From Rhizomys pruinosus (lineage: Eukaryota; Chordata; Mammalia; Rodentia; Spalacidae), in NCBI GenBank assembly GCA_009823505.1, contig VZQC01013997.1, positions 2,564,456-2,628,455 of the forward strand: a stretch of 64,000 nucleotides of DNA. The letters run 5' to 3'. Below, in pieces: positions 29,140 to 39,617 of this stretch (position 1 is the first letter of the stretch; every line of letters begins with the position of its first letter). Under the pieces are notes generated by a model that worked only from the letters and a program-made list of their open reading frames with translations, did no database searches and was not told the DNA's origin. The translations under genes and the position numbers were made by a program.

Positions 29140-29310
29140 GTTTCTGGTTCTCCAAACAGTCAAACTATGTCTTCCTCCATGAAGATATGAGAAAACTGGA
29201 GAAGAGATAAAAGCAGTTTTGGCAGAATGCAATCTAGCTGCTGGTTGGGGTGGGCGAATGGGGGGAGACACGGGTCCTAAAATTTGAATAAAAAAAAAAA
29301 AAAAAAAAAT
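29140..29310 (+). mobile_element. L1 3' UTR fragment
   Basis: CTCCAAACAGTCAAACTATG, GGCAGAATGCAATCTAGC, GGGGGGAGACACGGGTCC and an A tail parallel the L1 3' end at 54006-54200 read in reverse. Confidence 0.65.
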
Positions 29311-29359
29311 AAATTTATGTGTGAAAAAAACAATAAATAACAAAAAAAGAAAAAAAAAA

Positions 29360-29560
29360 GAGAGAAATGGCCTAAAGGTTAAAAGTCGGCCGACTGCTCT
29401 TGCAGAGGAACCCCGGGTTTTCGATCCCCAGCACCACACATGGCGGCTGAGAAGCCGTCTTTAACTCCCAATTTCCAGGGTACCGAGACCCCAATCTTCT
29501 TGACTCCTCACCGCATTGCATCGACAAAGGTGCACAAACCTACAAGTGCAGACGTGACAT
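29360..29560 (+). mobile_element. B2 SINE with many small insertions
   Basis: Clear B2, but with extra bases every 10-20 bp (GAACCCCGGGTTTTCGATCC, GCACCACACATGG, ACTCCCAATTTCCAGG). This is unlike the neighbouring B2s and more like uncorrected sequencing errors. Confidence 0.85.
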
Positions 29561-29635
29561 TTTATTTATTTTTATTTTATTTTTATTAGTATTTTAAAAT
29601 AAAAAAATTTTTTTTTCACATAAATTTAATTTATT

Positions 29636-29870
29636 TATTTTATTTTATTTTATTTAACAATCTAGACCCATGTGCCCCGCCCTTGACCCCCACCCCGCCA
29701 GCTCATGCATTCTGCCAACATGCTTTTCATCTCTTAGTCTTTCTCAATATTTTCCATGGGGAAGTTGACTGTTTTGAGCAGAAGTTCACTGTTTCAGTCA
29801 GTTCTTTGATGCAGTCTTTTCTGTTGTTGTTGTTGTTTCCAAAATGCATTACGCCCAACTGCTTTGTACA
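29636..29870 (-). mobile_element. L1 3' end fragment
   Basis: AGCTCATGCATTCTGCCAAC, CATGCTTTTCATCTC, GAAGTTGACTGTTTTGAGC and a GTT repeat match 54070-54250 of the larger L1. Confidence 0.75.
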
Positions 29871-29938
29871 CATACAAAAATAAATAAAAAAAAATATATA
29901 TATATATATAAAAAAAGAAAGAAATGGCAAGCCTCAGG

Positions 29939-30385
29939 AGTGGAGAGATGGCCTAGAGGTTAAGAGGTCCAACCACTCTTGCAGAGGACCCGGGTTCGAT
30001 TCCCAGTACCCACATGGGGGCTAAGAACCATCTTTAACTCCAGTTCCAGGGGAATCCGACGCCCTCTTCTGACCTCTGTGGCATTGCACGACACGGGTGC
30101 ACCAACCTACATGCGGACAGTACATTCATACACATAAAAAATAATAAATAAAGGGCTGGAGAGATGGCCTAGTGGTTAAGAGTGCCGACCACTATTACAG
30201 AGGACTCAGGTTCCACCCCCAGCACCCACATGGCGGCTGAGAACCATCTTTAACTCCAGTTCCAGGGGAATCTGATGCCCTCTTCTGACCTCTGTGGCAT
30301 TGCACGACACGGGTGCACAAACCTATATGCGGACAGTACATTCATACACATACAAACTAAATAAAAAAATGTTTTAAATTAAAAA
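29939..30385 (+). mobile_element. Two B2 SINEs in tandem
   Basis: 29939-30150 (AGTGGAGAGATGGCCTAGAG) and 30153-30385 (GGGCTGGAGAGATGGCCTAG). Both lack the internal 18 bp duplication. Confidence 0.93.
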
Positions 30386-30644
30386 ATAATAAATAAATAA
30401 AAAGAAATGGCAAGCCACTCAATCACCCAGTAACTCTGTGAGGTCCAAGGAGCTGTGAGCTCTACTTTACAGATGGGAAAAGTGAGTCTGTTGGTGTAGG
30501 CTATTTACGCAGTATTGGAAGAGCCCATCTTGCTTCTGGGCCCTTCCTCTTGACCATTTCTAGCTCCTCTGAGAACAGAGGTTTGTGGTGTTGGTTGCAC
30601 ACCTGGAATAGACTTGGAAAGATAATTTAATGGGCTTTGGCAGA

Positions 30645-30967
30645 CCAGGCTCCAGTTCCAGGTATTCCCAATGCCCTCTTCTGACCTCCTCCAGCATTGC
30701 AAGACATGGGTGCATTTACATACATTCAGGCAGTACACTCATACAATAAAATAATAAAATATAAAAAATAAATAAGGGGACTGGAGAGATGGCCTAGCGG
30801 TTAAGGGCGCCAACTGCTCTTGCAAAGGACCCAGGTTCGATCCCCAGCACCCACATGGCGGCTGAGAACCATCTTTGACTCCAGTTCCAGGGGAATCTGA
30901 TGCCCTCTTCTGACCTCTGTGGCATTGCACAGCATGGGTGCGCAAACCTACATGCAGAGAGTACATT

Positions 30968-31007
<40 letters not shown>

Positions 31008-31012
31008 TAAAT
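30645..31012 (+). mobile_element. B2 3' half followed by a full B2 with (CA)n
   Basis: 30645-30775 starts inside the element (GGCTCCAGTTCCAGG). 30776-31012 is complete, and its 3' end has become a CA run at 30972-31005, then (AAAT)n. Confidence 0.9.
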
Positions 31013-31194
31013 AAATAAATAAAAATAAATAAAATATAAAAACTAAAACAAAAAATAGACTCACACTTGCAAGGAAATTGGGAACAGCCTCTATTCAGAC
31101 CCTCTGAGTTTTTTTATGTAAATTTTTTAAAATTTATTTTTATTAAAAAATTTTTATCTAATGGCTTCTTGAGATAAAAAGTTTTTTTAATCTA

Positions 31195-31620
31195 CCCATT
31201 ATTTTTTATGTGTATGAGTGTACTGTCTGCATGTAGGTTGGCACGCCTGTGTAGTGCAATGCTGCAGAGATCAGAAGAGGGTGTCAGATTGCCCTGGAAC
31301 TGGAGTTAAAGACGGTTCCCAGGCACCATGTGGGTGCTGGGAATCAAACCTGGCTCCTCTGCAAGAGCAGTCAGCACTCTCAACTGCTGAGCCATCTCTC
31401 CAGCCCCTTAAAATTTATTTTTTATGTGTTTGAGTGTTTTGCCCGCATGTATGTTGGCGCACCAGTGTATGCAATGCCTCCCAGAGGCCAGAAGAGGACA
31501 TCGGACCCCCTGCACTGGCACTAAGGATGGTTGTTAGCCACCATGTGGGTGCTGGGAACTGAATCCTGATCTTCTACAAGGGCAGCCAGTGCTCTTAACT
31601 TCTGAGCCATTTCTCCAGGG
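31195..31620 (-). mobile_element. Two reverse B2 SINEs in tandem
   Basis: 31195-31407 and 31408-31620. The second is older (GCCAGAAGAGGACATCGG, head CATTTCTCCAGGGGC). Confidence 0.92.
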
Positions 31621-31744
31621 GCCAACAACTTCACAGCCCGCTGTGATTTTAAAACAAAGTTTTCTAAAATATATTCCTTATTCTTTTGCCAGTTTTCTGT
31701 GACATAAATCCAGTTAATAGTATTCATTTAATGAGTTAAGATTT

Positions 31745-32133
31745 TAAAATTTTATTGTTTTTATTTTTTATGTGTATGAGTGTATTTCCTGCATGCATGT
31801 AAGTGCACCCATGCTATGCGTGCCCACAGAGGTCAGACGAGGGTGTCAGATTCCCCAGGGCCTGGAATTATGAATGGTTGTCAGCCACCATGTGGTCCTG
31901 GGAATCAAACCCAGGTCCTCTGCAACAGCAGCCACTATTCTTTTTTTTTGTATTTTTGAGACAGAGTCTCCCTTTATTCCCAGCTGGCCTGGAGCTCACT
32001 CTGTAGACCAGGCTGGCCTTGAACTCACAGAGATCTGCCTGCCTCTGCCTCCCAAGTGCTGGAATTAAACGCATGTGCCACCATAGCCCGCATGCAGCCA
32101 CTGTTCTTAACCACTAAGCCATCTCTCCACCCC
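31745..32133 (-). mobile_element. B2 SINE split by a reverse B1
   Basis: The B2 is interrupted at 31930 by a B1 (to about 32090). GCAGCCACTATTCTT on the left and GCAGCCACTGTTCTT on the right form the target duplication. Confidence 0.92.
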
Positions 32134-33775
32134 TGAGGATTTTTTTTTTAAACTGACAGTACAAGTTCTTTTAGTTGTCTGCCCAAACTTTGCTATGTAG
32201 TTAATCCTAATTAATCAAAATAACACTGCTTGTTTTCCATCCAAGTTGGCGAATATAGGATAAATTAAAAAGTGGCTTGAAACAGGCAGTTATTCTGAGG
32301 GGGAGGGCTGCAGTGAGAGGCAGCCAGCAGAACTGGATACAGGCTTTGGATGTCCCCGAGTCACATGATAGGCATCTGCAATGAGGGGGATCTGTTGCTC
32401 TGAGGAACAAAGGAGGCCTTTCTTATCCTCTGAGCCTGTCCTCTTTGCTGTTCCAGTTACAGGGCCTCATTCTAAACACTGTTCAAACTATCAGCATAGC
32501 GTGTACGATCTAATTCTGCCAAGTTATAATAAGCCCAGTTACCACCTGGCTGGCTCAGAAGCGCTTAACTGCAGGTTAGACAGTTGTCTCCTTCCAGTAA
32601 CTAATGGCAGCAGGAGGCAGTAGGGACCAGTAGCAGGTGCCCTCCTCTAGGGTTGAACTCTTTGGGGCTCAGGACCCTTAGCCCTTGGAAGTGCTACAGC
32701 CCTGTGTGAGCCTCAGAAGTAAGGATTCCTTCTGCCTGGGCTGCTCCAGCCCCAGCGGACCTCACTACTGGGGAATCCCCCGTCCTCGACAGCAGCCTGT
32801 GTTCCAGTTCCTGTTCCAGCAGATTAGGAAGCCAGAATCCCGAAGGCCTCAACCCTGGCCAGTGTTCTGGTCTTAGGCCTGTGTCAGCCCTTGGCCCTAA
32901 AGTCTTAACAAGTCCCTGGAATTCTTCTGACAACCAGGACCTGCAGTTTGTCTTCTCTGGCTTTTATTCCTGCCTTCCATTTCCTGCCATGGCTGTTCAC
33001 AGACAATTCAGTTACAGCTGCTTCTGCCAGCTGCCAGCACCTTGTTGCTTCCTGACTCAGCGGCCAGCTGTGGACAGCTGCTTCTGCAGGCACCCCCTGC
33101 CTTCTCTGTGCCGCCAGCCCAGCCTGCACTACCGAAAGTAGGCACTCAAGGCCACTTGTGATCAGCCTTTAATTGGGTCTGATTGTGCTACATCAGAATG
33201 GACAGAACAGGGAGTGACTTCTGGGCAACTCAGTGAACCTGGGCAGCCAGCTTCCACAGCCTGAGAAAGGGCATCTAAGCACAGTCTTTGTTTTTGATCG
33301 ATCAAAACCTTATGGACCAACCACAGGTTTGTTTTGGACCAATCACAATCATGAGTCTTATATTTTTGGACCAGTTACAGCCCTGCCTATTAACAACAAT
33401 CATGTCCTCCCTCTACTAGGCTGCAGGGGGAAGCATGGCCCTCCTCTGGCCTAGCTGGAAATAGTTGTAGGATCATCTAGAGTCCACTGAAGCTAGGGAT
33501 AGCAAAAAGTCTGGGATGGACTGCCCATAGCCCTGGCTGAGGCTTAGCTTCCAGGAGCCAGAGCATTCAGCTGTGATCTTTGCATAACTTTCTCAAGGTA
33601 TCTATGAGGGCTTGAGATAAAGATGGCCAGTGCCGGCGTAAGAGAGAGCAGCTGGCCGTTAGACTGACTGATGGTCCTTTTCTTCAGCCATGGTAGCAAG
33701 GGAGAAACTGGAACATGCAAATTACCAAGTCAAATGGCCTCATCCCAAACCATCTTGGATTATAAGAATGAACAT
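32134..33775. other. Longest SINE-free block, 1.6 kb
   Basis: No recognised gene or repeat. It contains GC-richer sequence at 32640-33140 with overlapping open frames up to 86 codons. At 33313-33380 three TGGACCAA/AGTTAC-type motifs (CCAAT-box-like) occur 20-30 bp apart. It could hold a conserved element or an old LTR. Confidence 0.4.
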
Positions 33776-33778
33776 CGT

Positions 33779-34230
33779 GGGCTGGAGAGATGGCCTAGCG
33801 GTTAAGAGCACCAACTGCTCTTGCAGAGGACCCTGGTTCGATCCCCAGCACCCACATGGCAGCTGAGAACCATCTTTAACTCCAGTTCCAGGGAAATCCG
33901 ACACCCTCTTCTGACCTCTGAGGCATTGCATGACACGGGTGCACCAACCTACATGCAGACAGTACATTCATACACATAAAAAAATATAAATAGGGGGGCT
34001 GGAGAGATAGCCTAGCGGTTAAGAGCACTGACTGCTCTTGCAGAGGACCCGGGTTCGATCCCCAGCACCCACATGGCAGCTGAGAACCGTCTGTAACTCC
34101 AATTCCAGGAGAACTCCAGTTCCAGGGGAATCTGACACCCTCTTCTGACCTTCGCAGCATTGCACGACAGGGGTGCACAGACCTACATGCAGACAGTACA
34201 TTCATACACATACAAAAATAAATAAAATTA
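33779..34230 (+). mobile_element. Two B2 SINEs in tandem
   Basis: 33779-33990 lacks, and 33996-34230 has, the internal 18 bp duplication. The second ends in (AAAT)n and TATATATA. Confidence 0.94.
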
Positions 34231-34267
34231 AAAAAATATATATATAAATAAAAAAACTAAAAAAGAA

Positions 34268-34446
34268 TGAACATCGCTGGGAATGGTGGCACATGCCTTT
34301 AATCCCAGCACTTGGGAGGCAGAGGCAGGTGGATGTTTGTGAGTTCAAGGCCAGCCTGGTCTACAGAGTGAGTTCCAGGACAGCTGGGGCTACAGGGAGA
34401 CCCTGTCTCGAAAAGACCAANCAAAAAAAAAAAAAAAAAAAAAAAA
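34268..34446 (+). mobile_element. B1 SINE with an N in its tail
   Basis: GCTGGGAATGGTGGCACATG to CGAAAAGACCAA, then N at 34421 and about 25 A. ATGAACATC occurs before (about 34266) and after (about 34447), a likely target duplication. Confidence 0.93.
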
Positions 34447-34499
34447 TGAACATCAGGAGTGCTTACAATAAGAACTTACTAACACCACTTATTATTTTT

Positions 34500-34592
34500 A
34501 TTATTCATTCGTGTGATGCATGCATATGTGCATGTTGGTACAGGAGCTCATGCATACACATGTGTGGGGGCCAGGAAGTCAATGTCAAGTGT
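34500..34592 (-). mobile_element. Probable truncated B2/B3 remnant
   Basis: CATATGTGCATGTTGGTACA and GGGGGCCAGGAAGTCAATG resemble the body of reverse B3; head absent. Confidence 0.4.
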
Positions 34593-34593
34593 T

Positions 34594-34870
34594 ATTTATT
34601 TATTTGTTTATTTATATTTGGCCTTTTTGAAACAGGGACTCCCTGTAGCCCCAGCTGTCCTGGAGCTCTCTATTGTAGACCAGGCTGGCCTTGAACTCGG
34701 AGATCCTCCTGCCTCTGCCTCCCTAGGTGTCTTTCTTTTTAAAAAATATTTTATCAGGAGGCAGAGGCAGGTGGATCTCTGTGAGTTCAAGGCCAGCCTG
34801 GTCTACAGAGTGAGTTCCAGGACAGCTGGGACTACAGGGAGACCCTGTCTCAAAAAGACCAAAAAAATTT
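34594..34870. mobile_element. Inverted pair of B1 SINEs
   Basis: 34594-34728 is reverse and lacks its head. 34757-34870 is plus and lacks its head. The truncated ends face each other over about 30 bp, so the pair can fold on itself. Confidence 0.88.
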
Positions 34871-34874
34871 TTTT

Positions 34875-35097
34875 TAATTTATTTATTATTTTTATTTCAT
34901 GCACATGAGTGTGTTGCCTGCTTGTGTGTAAGTGCACCCGTGTCACTCGATTCCCATGGAGGTCAGAAGAGGGCATCAGATTCCCCCAGAACTGGAATTA
35001 CAGATGGTTGTTAGCCCCCATGTGGGCGGTGGGAACCAGACCCTGGTCCTCTGCAAGAGCAGCCAGTGCTGTTAACTGCTAAGCCATCTCCCCAGCC
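34875..35097 (-). mobile_element. B2 SINE
   Basis: CATGCACATGAGTGTGTTGC to CATCTCCCCAGCCC. Confidence 0.92.
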
Positions 35098-35127
35098 CTC
35101 TCAAATGTCTTTATTGACAGGTCATCT

Positions 35128-35500
35128 CCTTGGTTTTCTGAGACAGGCTTTCTTGATGAAACTGGAACACAACAGTTTGGCTTCAGGGATCTACTTGTCT
35201 CTCCCCTGACCCCAGGGTTTACAGATGCCTGCCACCATACCTGGCTTTATTTGTAGGAGTTCTTTGCCTGTATGCATCACATGCATGTTATACCCTCAGA
35301 AGCCAGCAGAGGGCATTGGGTCTCCTGGAACTGGCATTATGGATGGTTGTTCGCCACCATGTGGGTGCTGGGAACCAGACCCTGGTCCTCTGCAAGAGCA
35401 GCCAGTGCTCATAATCATCTCTCCAGTCCCTGCCCAGCTTTTTATGTGGGTGCAGGGATCTAAACTCACACCCTCCAGCTTGCATGGCAACAGTGACCAA
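35128..35500 (-). mobile_element. B4-type SINE split by a reverse B2
   Basis: A B1-like arm (35128-35250, CTGAGACAGGCTTTCTTG) and an ID-like arm (35433-35500, GTGCAGGGATCTAAACTC) are separated by a B2 at 35251-35430. CCTGGCTTTAT and CCCAGCTTTTTAT are its likely target duplication. Confidence 0.6.
35303..35315 (+). promoter_or_regulatory. CTCF-like core motif in a B2
   Basis: CCAGCAGAGGGCA fits the CTCF core pattern CCASYAGRKGGCA at every position. Rodent B2 elements are known carriers of CTCF sites. Binding is inferred only. Confidence 0.45.
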
Positions 35501-35707
35501 TCACCTGTTCAGGTTCCCAGGGAGAGGTGGACCCCTCTCACTTACCTCATAGTCAAAAATGAACTGATAGAAACAGGAAAATTCATGCAGGGATTGTAAC
35601 AGACAGAAACAACACCTGCAGTGCTCTCAGATCCTGGCTTGCTTAGAGCCGGTCAAACCGGCCATGCTAGTCAGCTGCAAATCCAGGAACTTGTTTGTTG
35701 ACCTGGA

Positions 35708-36062
35708 AGGATTACCATGATGGCTAATGGTGTCACCTTGACAGGGTCTGGAGTTTCCCAGGAGACCAGCCTCTGCACATGCCTGTGAGGAGATTTCTAG
35801 GTTAGGCTGACTGAGGTGGGAGACCTACTCTAACCCTGGGTAGCACCAGCCCACCACTGCGGGCCTGGACTGAATAAAGAGGAGAGCTGAGCACCAGTGT
35901 TCATCTCTCTGCTTCCTGACTGCAGATGCCATGTGCCCAGCAGCATCGAGCTCCAGCCACTGTGCTGCCCGGCCATCATGGGCCGTACTCTCAAACTTTG
36001 ACCCCTGAATAACTCTTCCTCCCTTAAGTTGCTTTCTTCAGGGTATTTTATCACAGGGACAG
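35708..36062 (+). mobile_element. URR1-type hAT-like repeat
   Basis: GATGGCTAATGGTGTCACC, ACATGCCTGTGAGGAGATT, GGACTGAATAAAGAGGAGAG and GTTGCTTTCTTCAGGGTATT follow the same order as the copy at 20658-20993. Confidence 0.55.
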
Positions 36063-36065
36063 AAA

Positions 36066-36122
36066 AAGAAAGGAAGAGAAAATAAATAAATAGAAAAGCA
36101 AAGAAAGGAAGGAAGGAAGAGA
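36066..36122. repeat. Purine-rich simple sequence
   Basis: AGAAAGGAAGAG and GGAAGGAAGGAAG with AAATAAATAAAT; directly follows the URR1-type end. Confidence 0.8.
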
Positions 36123-36387
36123 ACTACTTTGCTGGACTCCACTGGAAGCTTTGTGTGGTAGCCCAAGAGCTAGTTTCCATAGTCCCCTGAAGACGATTCT
36201 GGAGCTTCCGTGTTGTAGCAGGTTCAAGTGCCTGCTACTCCTCCTCTGTGCAACCAAGAAAGAGGAGTCTGAAGGGAACCTGGAGCAGGTTTGTTACCTC
36301 AGGAGCCACGGCTGCAGGCACCTATCACAGGACTGAACATGTGTAAGAACCAGGTATTCTGTGCAGTCTTAAAGAAAGGGAAGAGAC

Positions 36388-36537
36388 ACCGGGCGTGGTG
36401 GTGCATGCCTTTAATTCCAGGCACTCAGGAAGTAGAGGCTGGTGGATCTATGTGAGTTCAAGGCCAACCTGGTCTACATAGTGAGTTCCAGGACAGCCAG
36501 AGCTACAGGGAGACCCTGTCTCAAAAAAAAAGAAGAG
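36388..36537 (+). mobile_element. B1 SINE
   Basis: CACCGGGCGTGGTGGTGCATG to CCCTGTCTC and an A run. Confidence 0.92.
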
Positions 36538-36944
36538 AAAAGAAAAACACCACCACCAAAAAACAAACAAACAAAAAACCTTCTAGAATTTGAAAGACAG
36601 CAAAGGCAGGTCCACGGAGGCCGTTCATAGCTGTGCACTCTAGCGCCTCCATGACTACCTGTCACCCCTTCTTGGTCCCTGTCATGTAAAGTCCTACATC
36701 CTGGTGTAGCACAGCCCTCAACAGAGGGGCCAGGATGCATGGACTCTCCAGCCATCCAAAGCACGAGTCAAGTAGAGCCTTTCTTTATAGAATTCCCAGT
36801 CTTGTGTACTTCGTGGTAACAGCATAATGTTCTGTTGATGCGGACGCTAGCCGCCCTTAGGATGCCCTTCCTGGCTATCTTGGCTCACACCCCTGTCTTG
36901 CAAGGTCGCCCCAGTGGGAGCTGTGGGAACCATCTGTGCTGGGT
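36538..36944. other. Non-repetitive intergenic sequence
   Basis: Apart from a CAAA-rich start that belongs to the B1 tail, nothing is recognised. Confidence 0.4.
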
Positions 36945-37760
36945 AACTTCAGTGTCAACTTGACACACCTGGCTTGAGGGAGCCTCGATTGGGGAACTTC
37001 CTCCATCCGACTGGCCTGTGGCCATGTCTGTAGGGCATTTTCTTGATTATTGTGTGATGTGGAGGGCCTAGCCCATTGTGCGTGCCACCCCTGGGCAGGT
37101 GGTCCTGTGTTGTATAAGAAAGCAGGCTGGGGGCTGGAGAGATGGCCTGGCGGTTAAGAGCACCGACTGCTCTTGCAGAGGACCCGGGTTCGATCCCCAG
37201 CACCCACATGGCGGCTGAGAACCGTCTTTACTCCAGTTCCAGGGGAATCCGACGCCCTCTTCTGACCTCCGCAGCATTGTATGACACGGGTGCACAAACC
37301 TGCATGCAGACAGTACATTCATACACATATGAAAATAAATAAATGCCGGGCGTGGGGTGGCGCACGCCTTTAATCCTAGCACTTGGGAGGCAGAGGCAGG
37401 TGGATCTTTGTGAGTTCAAGGGAAGCCTGGTCTACAGAGTGAGTTCCAGTTCAGCTGGGGCTACAGGGAGACCCTGTCTCGAAAAGACCAAACAAACAAA
37501 AAAGAAAATAAATAAATTATATATATATATATATGTAAAGAAAGCAGGCTGACCATGGGCCAGGGGAGCAAGCCAGTAAGCAGCGTTCCTCCGTGGCCTA
37601 TGCTTCAGCTCCTGCCTCCAGGTTCCTGCCCTGAGTTCCTACCTTGGGCTCCCTGAGTGATGAACTTTGACCCAGGAGATGTAAGACAAACCCTTTCTTA
37701 CCCAAGTTGCTTTTGGTCAGAGTGTTTTGTCACAGCAATGGAAGACAAACTAGGACAGTG
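36945..37760 (+). mobile_element. URR1-type repeat interrupted by B2 and B1
   Basis: 36945-37130 (CAGTGTCAACTTGACACACC, GATGTGGAGGGCCTAGCCC, TAAGAAAGCAGGCTG) continues at 37540-37760 (AAAGAAAGCAGGCTGACC, AAGCCAGTAAGCAGCGTTCC, CAAGTTGCTTTTGGTCAG). AAGAAAGCAGGCTG on both sides is the target duplication. Confidence 0.65.
37132..37503 (+). mobile_element. B2 then B1, inserted in the URR1-type repeat
   Basis: 37132-37342 is a B2 (GGGGCTGGAGAGATGGCC). 37345-37503 is a near-consensus B1 that begins in its A-rich tail. An (AT)n run follows at 37517-37534. Confidence 0.94.
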
Positions 37761-38183
37761 CTCACAGTCATCTCTTCCTGGGACTGAGCTGAGCCATCTG
37801 TGGATGGTGTTGGGGTTTTCTTCCTTTGTCAGCCAGTCATAAGGAAACTACCATGGGCCACGGTGAGAGGCTGGGGTGATCAGTCAGTACATCAGCAGAG
37901 GGTGTAGGGGTGACAGCTCCCTGAGTGATGAACTTTGAACCAGGAGATTTAAGACAAACCCTTTCTTCCCCAAGTTGCTTTTGGTCAGCGTTTTGTCACA
38001 GCGATTGAAGACAAACTAGGACAGTAGCTCACAGTCAGCTTTTCCCACCTGGACTGAGCTGAGCCATCTGTGGATGGTGTTGGGGTTTTCTTCCTTTGTC
38101 AGCCAGTCATAAGGAAGCTACCATGGGCCACGGTGAGAGGCTGGGGCAATCAGTCATCAGCAGAGGGTGTAGGGGTGACGGCA
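37648..38183. repeat. Tandem duplication, unit about 268 bp
   Basis: GCTCCCTGAGTGATGAACTT starts at 37648 and 37916. Both units contain GGTGTTGGGGTTTTCTTCC and CCATGGGCCACGGTGAGAGG. Differences are few: small indels and substitutions. The unit begins in the 3' end of the URR1-type repeat and extends into unique DNA. Confidence 0.93.
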
Positions 38184-38820
38184 GTCAGCATATCAGCAGG
38201 GGATGGAGGGTGTGTGACACCTTCCAAAGCTTTTATCTGGGTTCTGAACCTCCTCCCAGCAGGTCTCAGACAGCACTTCTCTCTAACCATCCCCTGCTGC
38301 TGGGCCCACCTTGATTTATGACTTGGGGCTTCATGAGCATCTGTTCTGACTGAATGGTCACACAGTGCCCATGGTGGGGCACCCAGACTATCTTGGGATC
38401 CAGAGTCCATAAGGAACTACAGCTCTAGGCTACCATGGGCTGAGGAGACACCTAGCCCGTGATCTCAGTGACTGAAAACAACCCAGGTGATGGTTCCCTC
38501 CTCCCTCTTGTCCAGTGCAGCCCTGGACTCAGACTCACAGAGGGTCAACGTGGACAAAGGCTTCCATAACCCGTGAGCAGGAGAGCGGGAAGGTGACGGT
38601 ATGCACACTGGAGCTTCACCTCATGTGACTCACTTTATGGCAACTCAGTTTCTGTTTGTCAGAAAAGGCCTGTGGCCATAGTCACCGTCACATGGTTAGA
38701 GCCTGCAGTCTTTGAGCTCAGAAACAGGACAATTTGAGAACAGTCATAAACACAAACTTACTTGGAGGGATTGTTTTCATTTAAAATTTTTAAATATTAT
38801 TTATTTTTTGAAAGAGATAA
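38184..38820. other. Non-repetitive intergenic sequence
   Basis: No gene or repeat recognised. Confidence 0.45.
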
Positions 38821-38822
38821 TC

Positions 38823-39128
38823 TGCTGCACGTGGGGTGCACACCCTTAATCCCAGCACTTGGGAGGCAGAGGCAGGCGGATTTCTGTGAGTTCAAGGCCA
38901 GCCCGGTCTACAGAGCGAGTTCCAGGACAACTGGGGCTGCAGGGAGACCCTGTCTCAAAAATACGAAAAAATATTAATTAATTAATTATTAATTTTGAGG
39001 CAGAGTCTCCCTGTAATCCAAGCTGGCCTGAAGCTTGCTATGTACACCAGACTGCCCTCAGTCTCAGAGATCTGCTTGCCTCAGCCTCTCAAGTACTGGG
39101 GTTAAAGGTGTGTGTCACCACACCCTGC
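38823..39128. mobile_element. Convergent pair of B1 SINEs
   Basis: 38823-38965 is plus (GCTGCACGTGGGGTGCACAC). 38995-39128 is an older reverse copy. An ATTA-repeat spacer of about 30 bp separates them. Confidence 0.88.
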
Positions 39129-39140
39129 TCATGTGTACAG

Positions 39141-39221
<81 letters not shown>
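39141..39221. repeat. (CA)n joined to (TG)n, self-complementary
   Basis: About 21 CA units (39141-39183) pass directly into GTGTGCGTGTGCGTG and (TG)n to 39221. The two halves are reverse complements, giving an inverted repeat of about 80 bp with almost no loop. Confidence 0.95.
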
Positions 39222-39350
39222 ATGTATATAAATGGAGAAAGAGACAGAGACAGGGAACACATGTTCTATCCTCTCACATGTAGCCTTCAGTTGGAGGACA
39301 GTCTTTCTATCAATGATTTCTTTCACATGCTAATCTTTGTTAGAAGCACT

Positions 39351-39480
39351 GGGTCAGATGCAAGCCGCTGCCCCTGCTTGTAGGAGCCCGGGGTCAGACG
39401 CGAGCCGCTGCCCCTGCGTGTAGTGGAACAATCCTTGCCTACTAGAGAAGGGACCGAGTTCAATCCCTAGCACCACAAAA
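39351..39480 (+). repeat. 40-bp duplication, then an ID-like element
   Basis: GGGTCAGATGCAAGCCGCTG starts at 39351 and GGGTCAGACGCGAGCCGCTG at 39391. An ID-like tail follows (GAGTTCAATCCCTAGCACCA, to 39480). Confidence 0.7.
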
Positions 39481-39559
39481 ATGACTTTCAAAAGATGCCA
39501 AAGTCACAAAACATTATCCAGCAAAAAGTCAATGTTTCTGCTTCTGTTAAGAAGTCTTG

Positions 39560-39617
39560 TGCTAGACTGAGCTGGGTAGCCCTGAGCTGGGTAGTCCTGA
39601 GCTGGGTAGCCCTGAGC
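39560..39617. repeat. 16-bp minisatellite, three copies
   Basis: The unit TGAGCTGGGTAGCCC plus one base occurs three times in a row, the middle copy with GTCC instead of GCCC. Confidence 0.9.

Noticed and set aside
32685..33141. Overlapping 60-86 codon frames in the repeat-free block
   Set aside because: Frames overlap on both strands, are Cys/Pro/Gln-rich from GC-rich sequence, and show no family match or clear exon structure.
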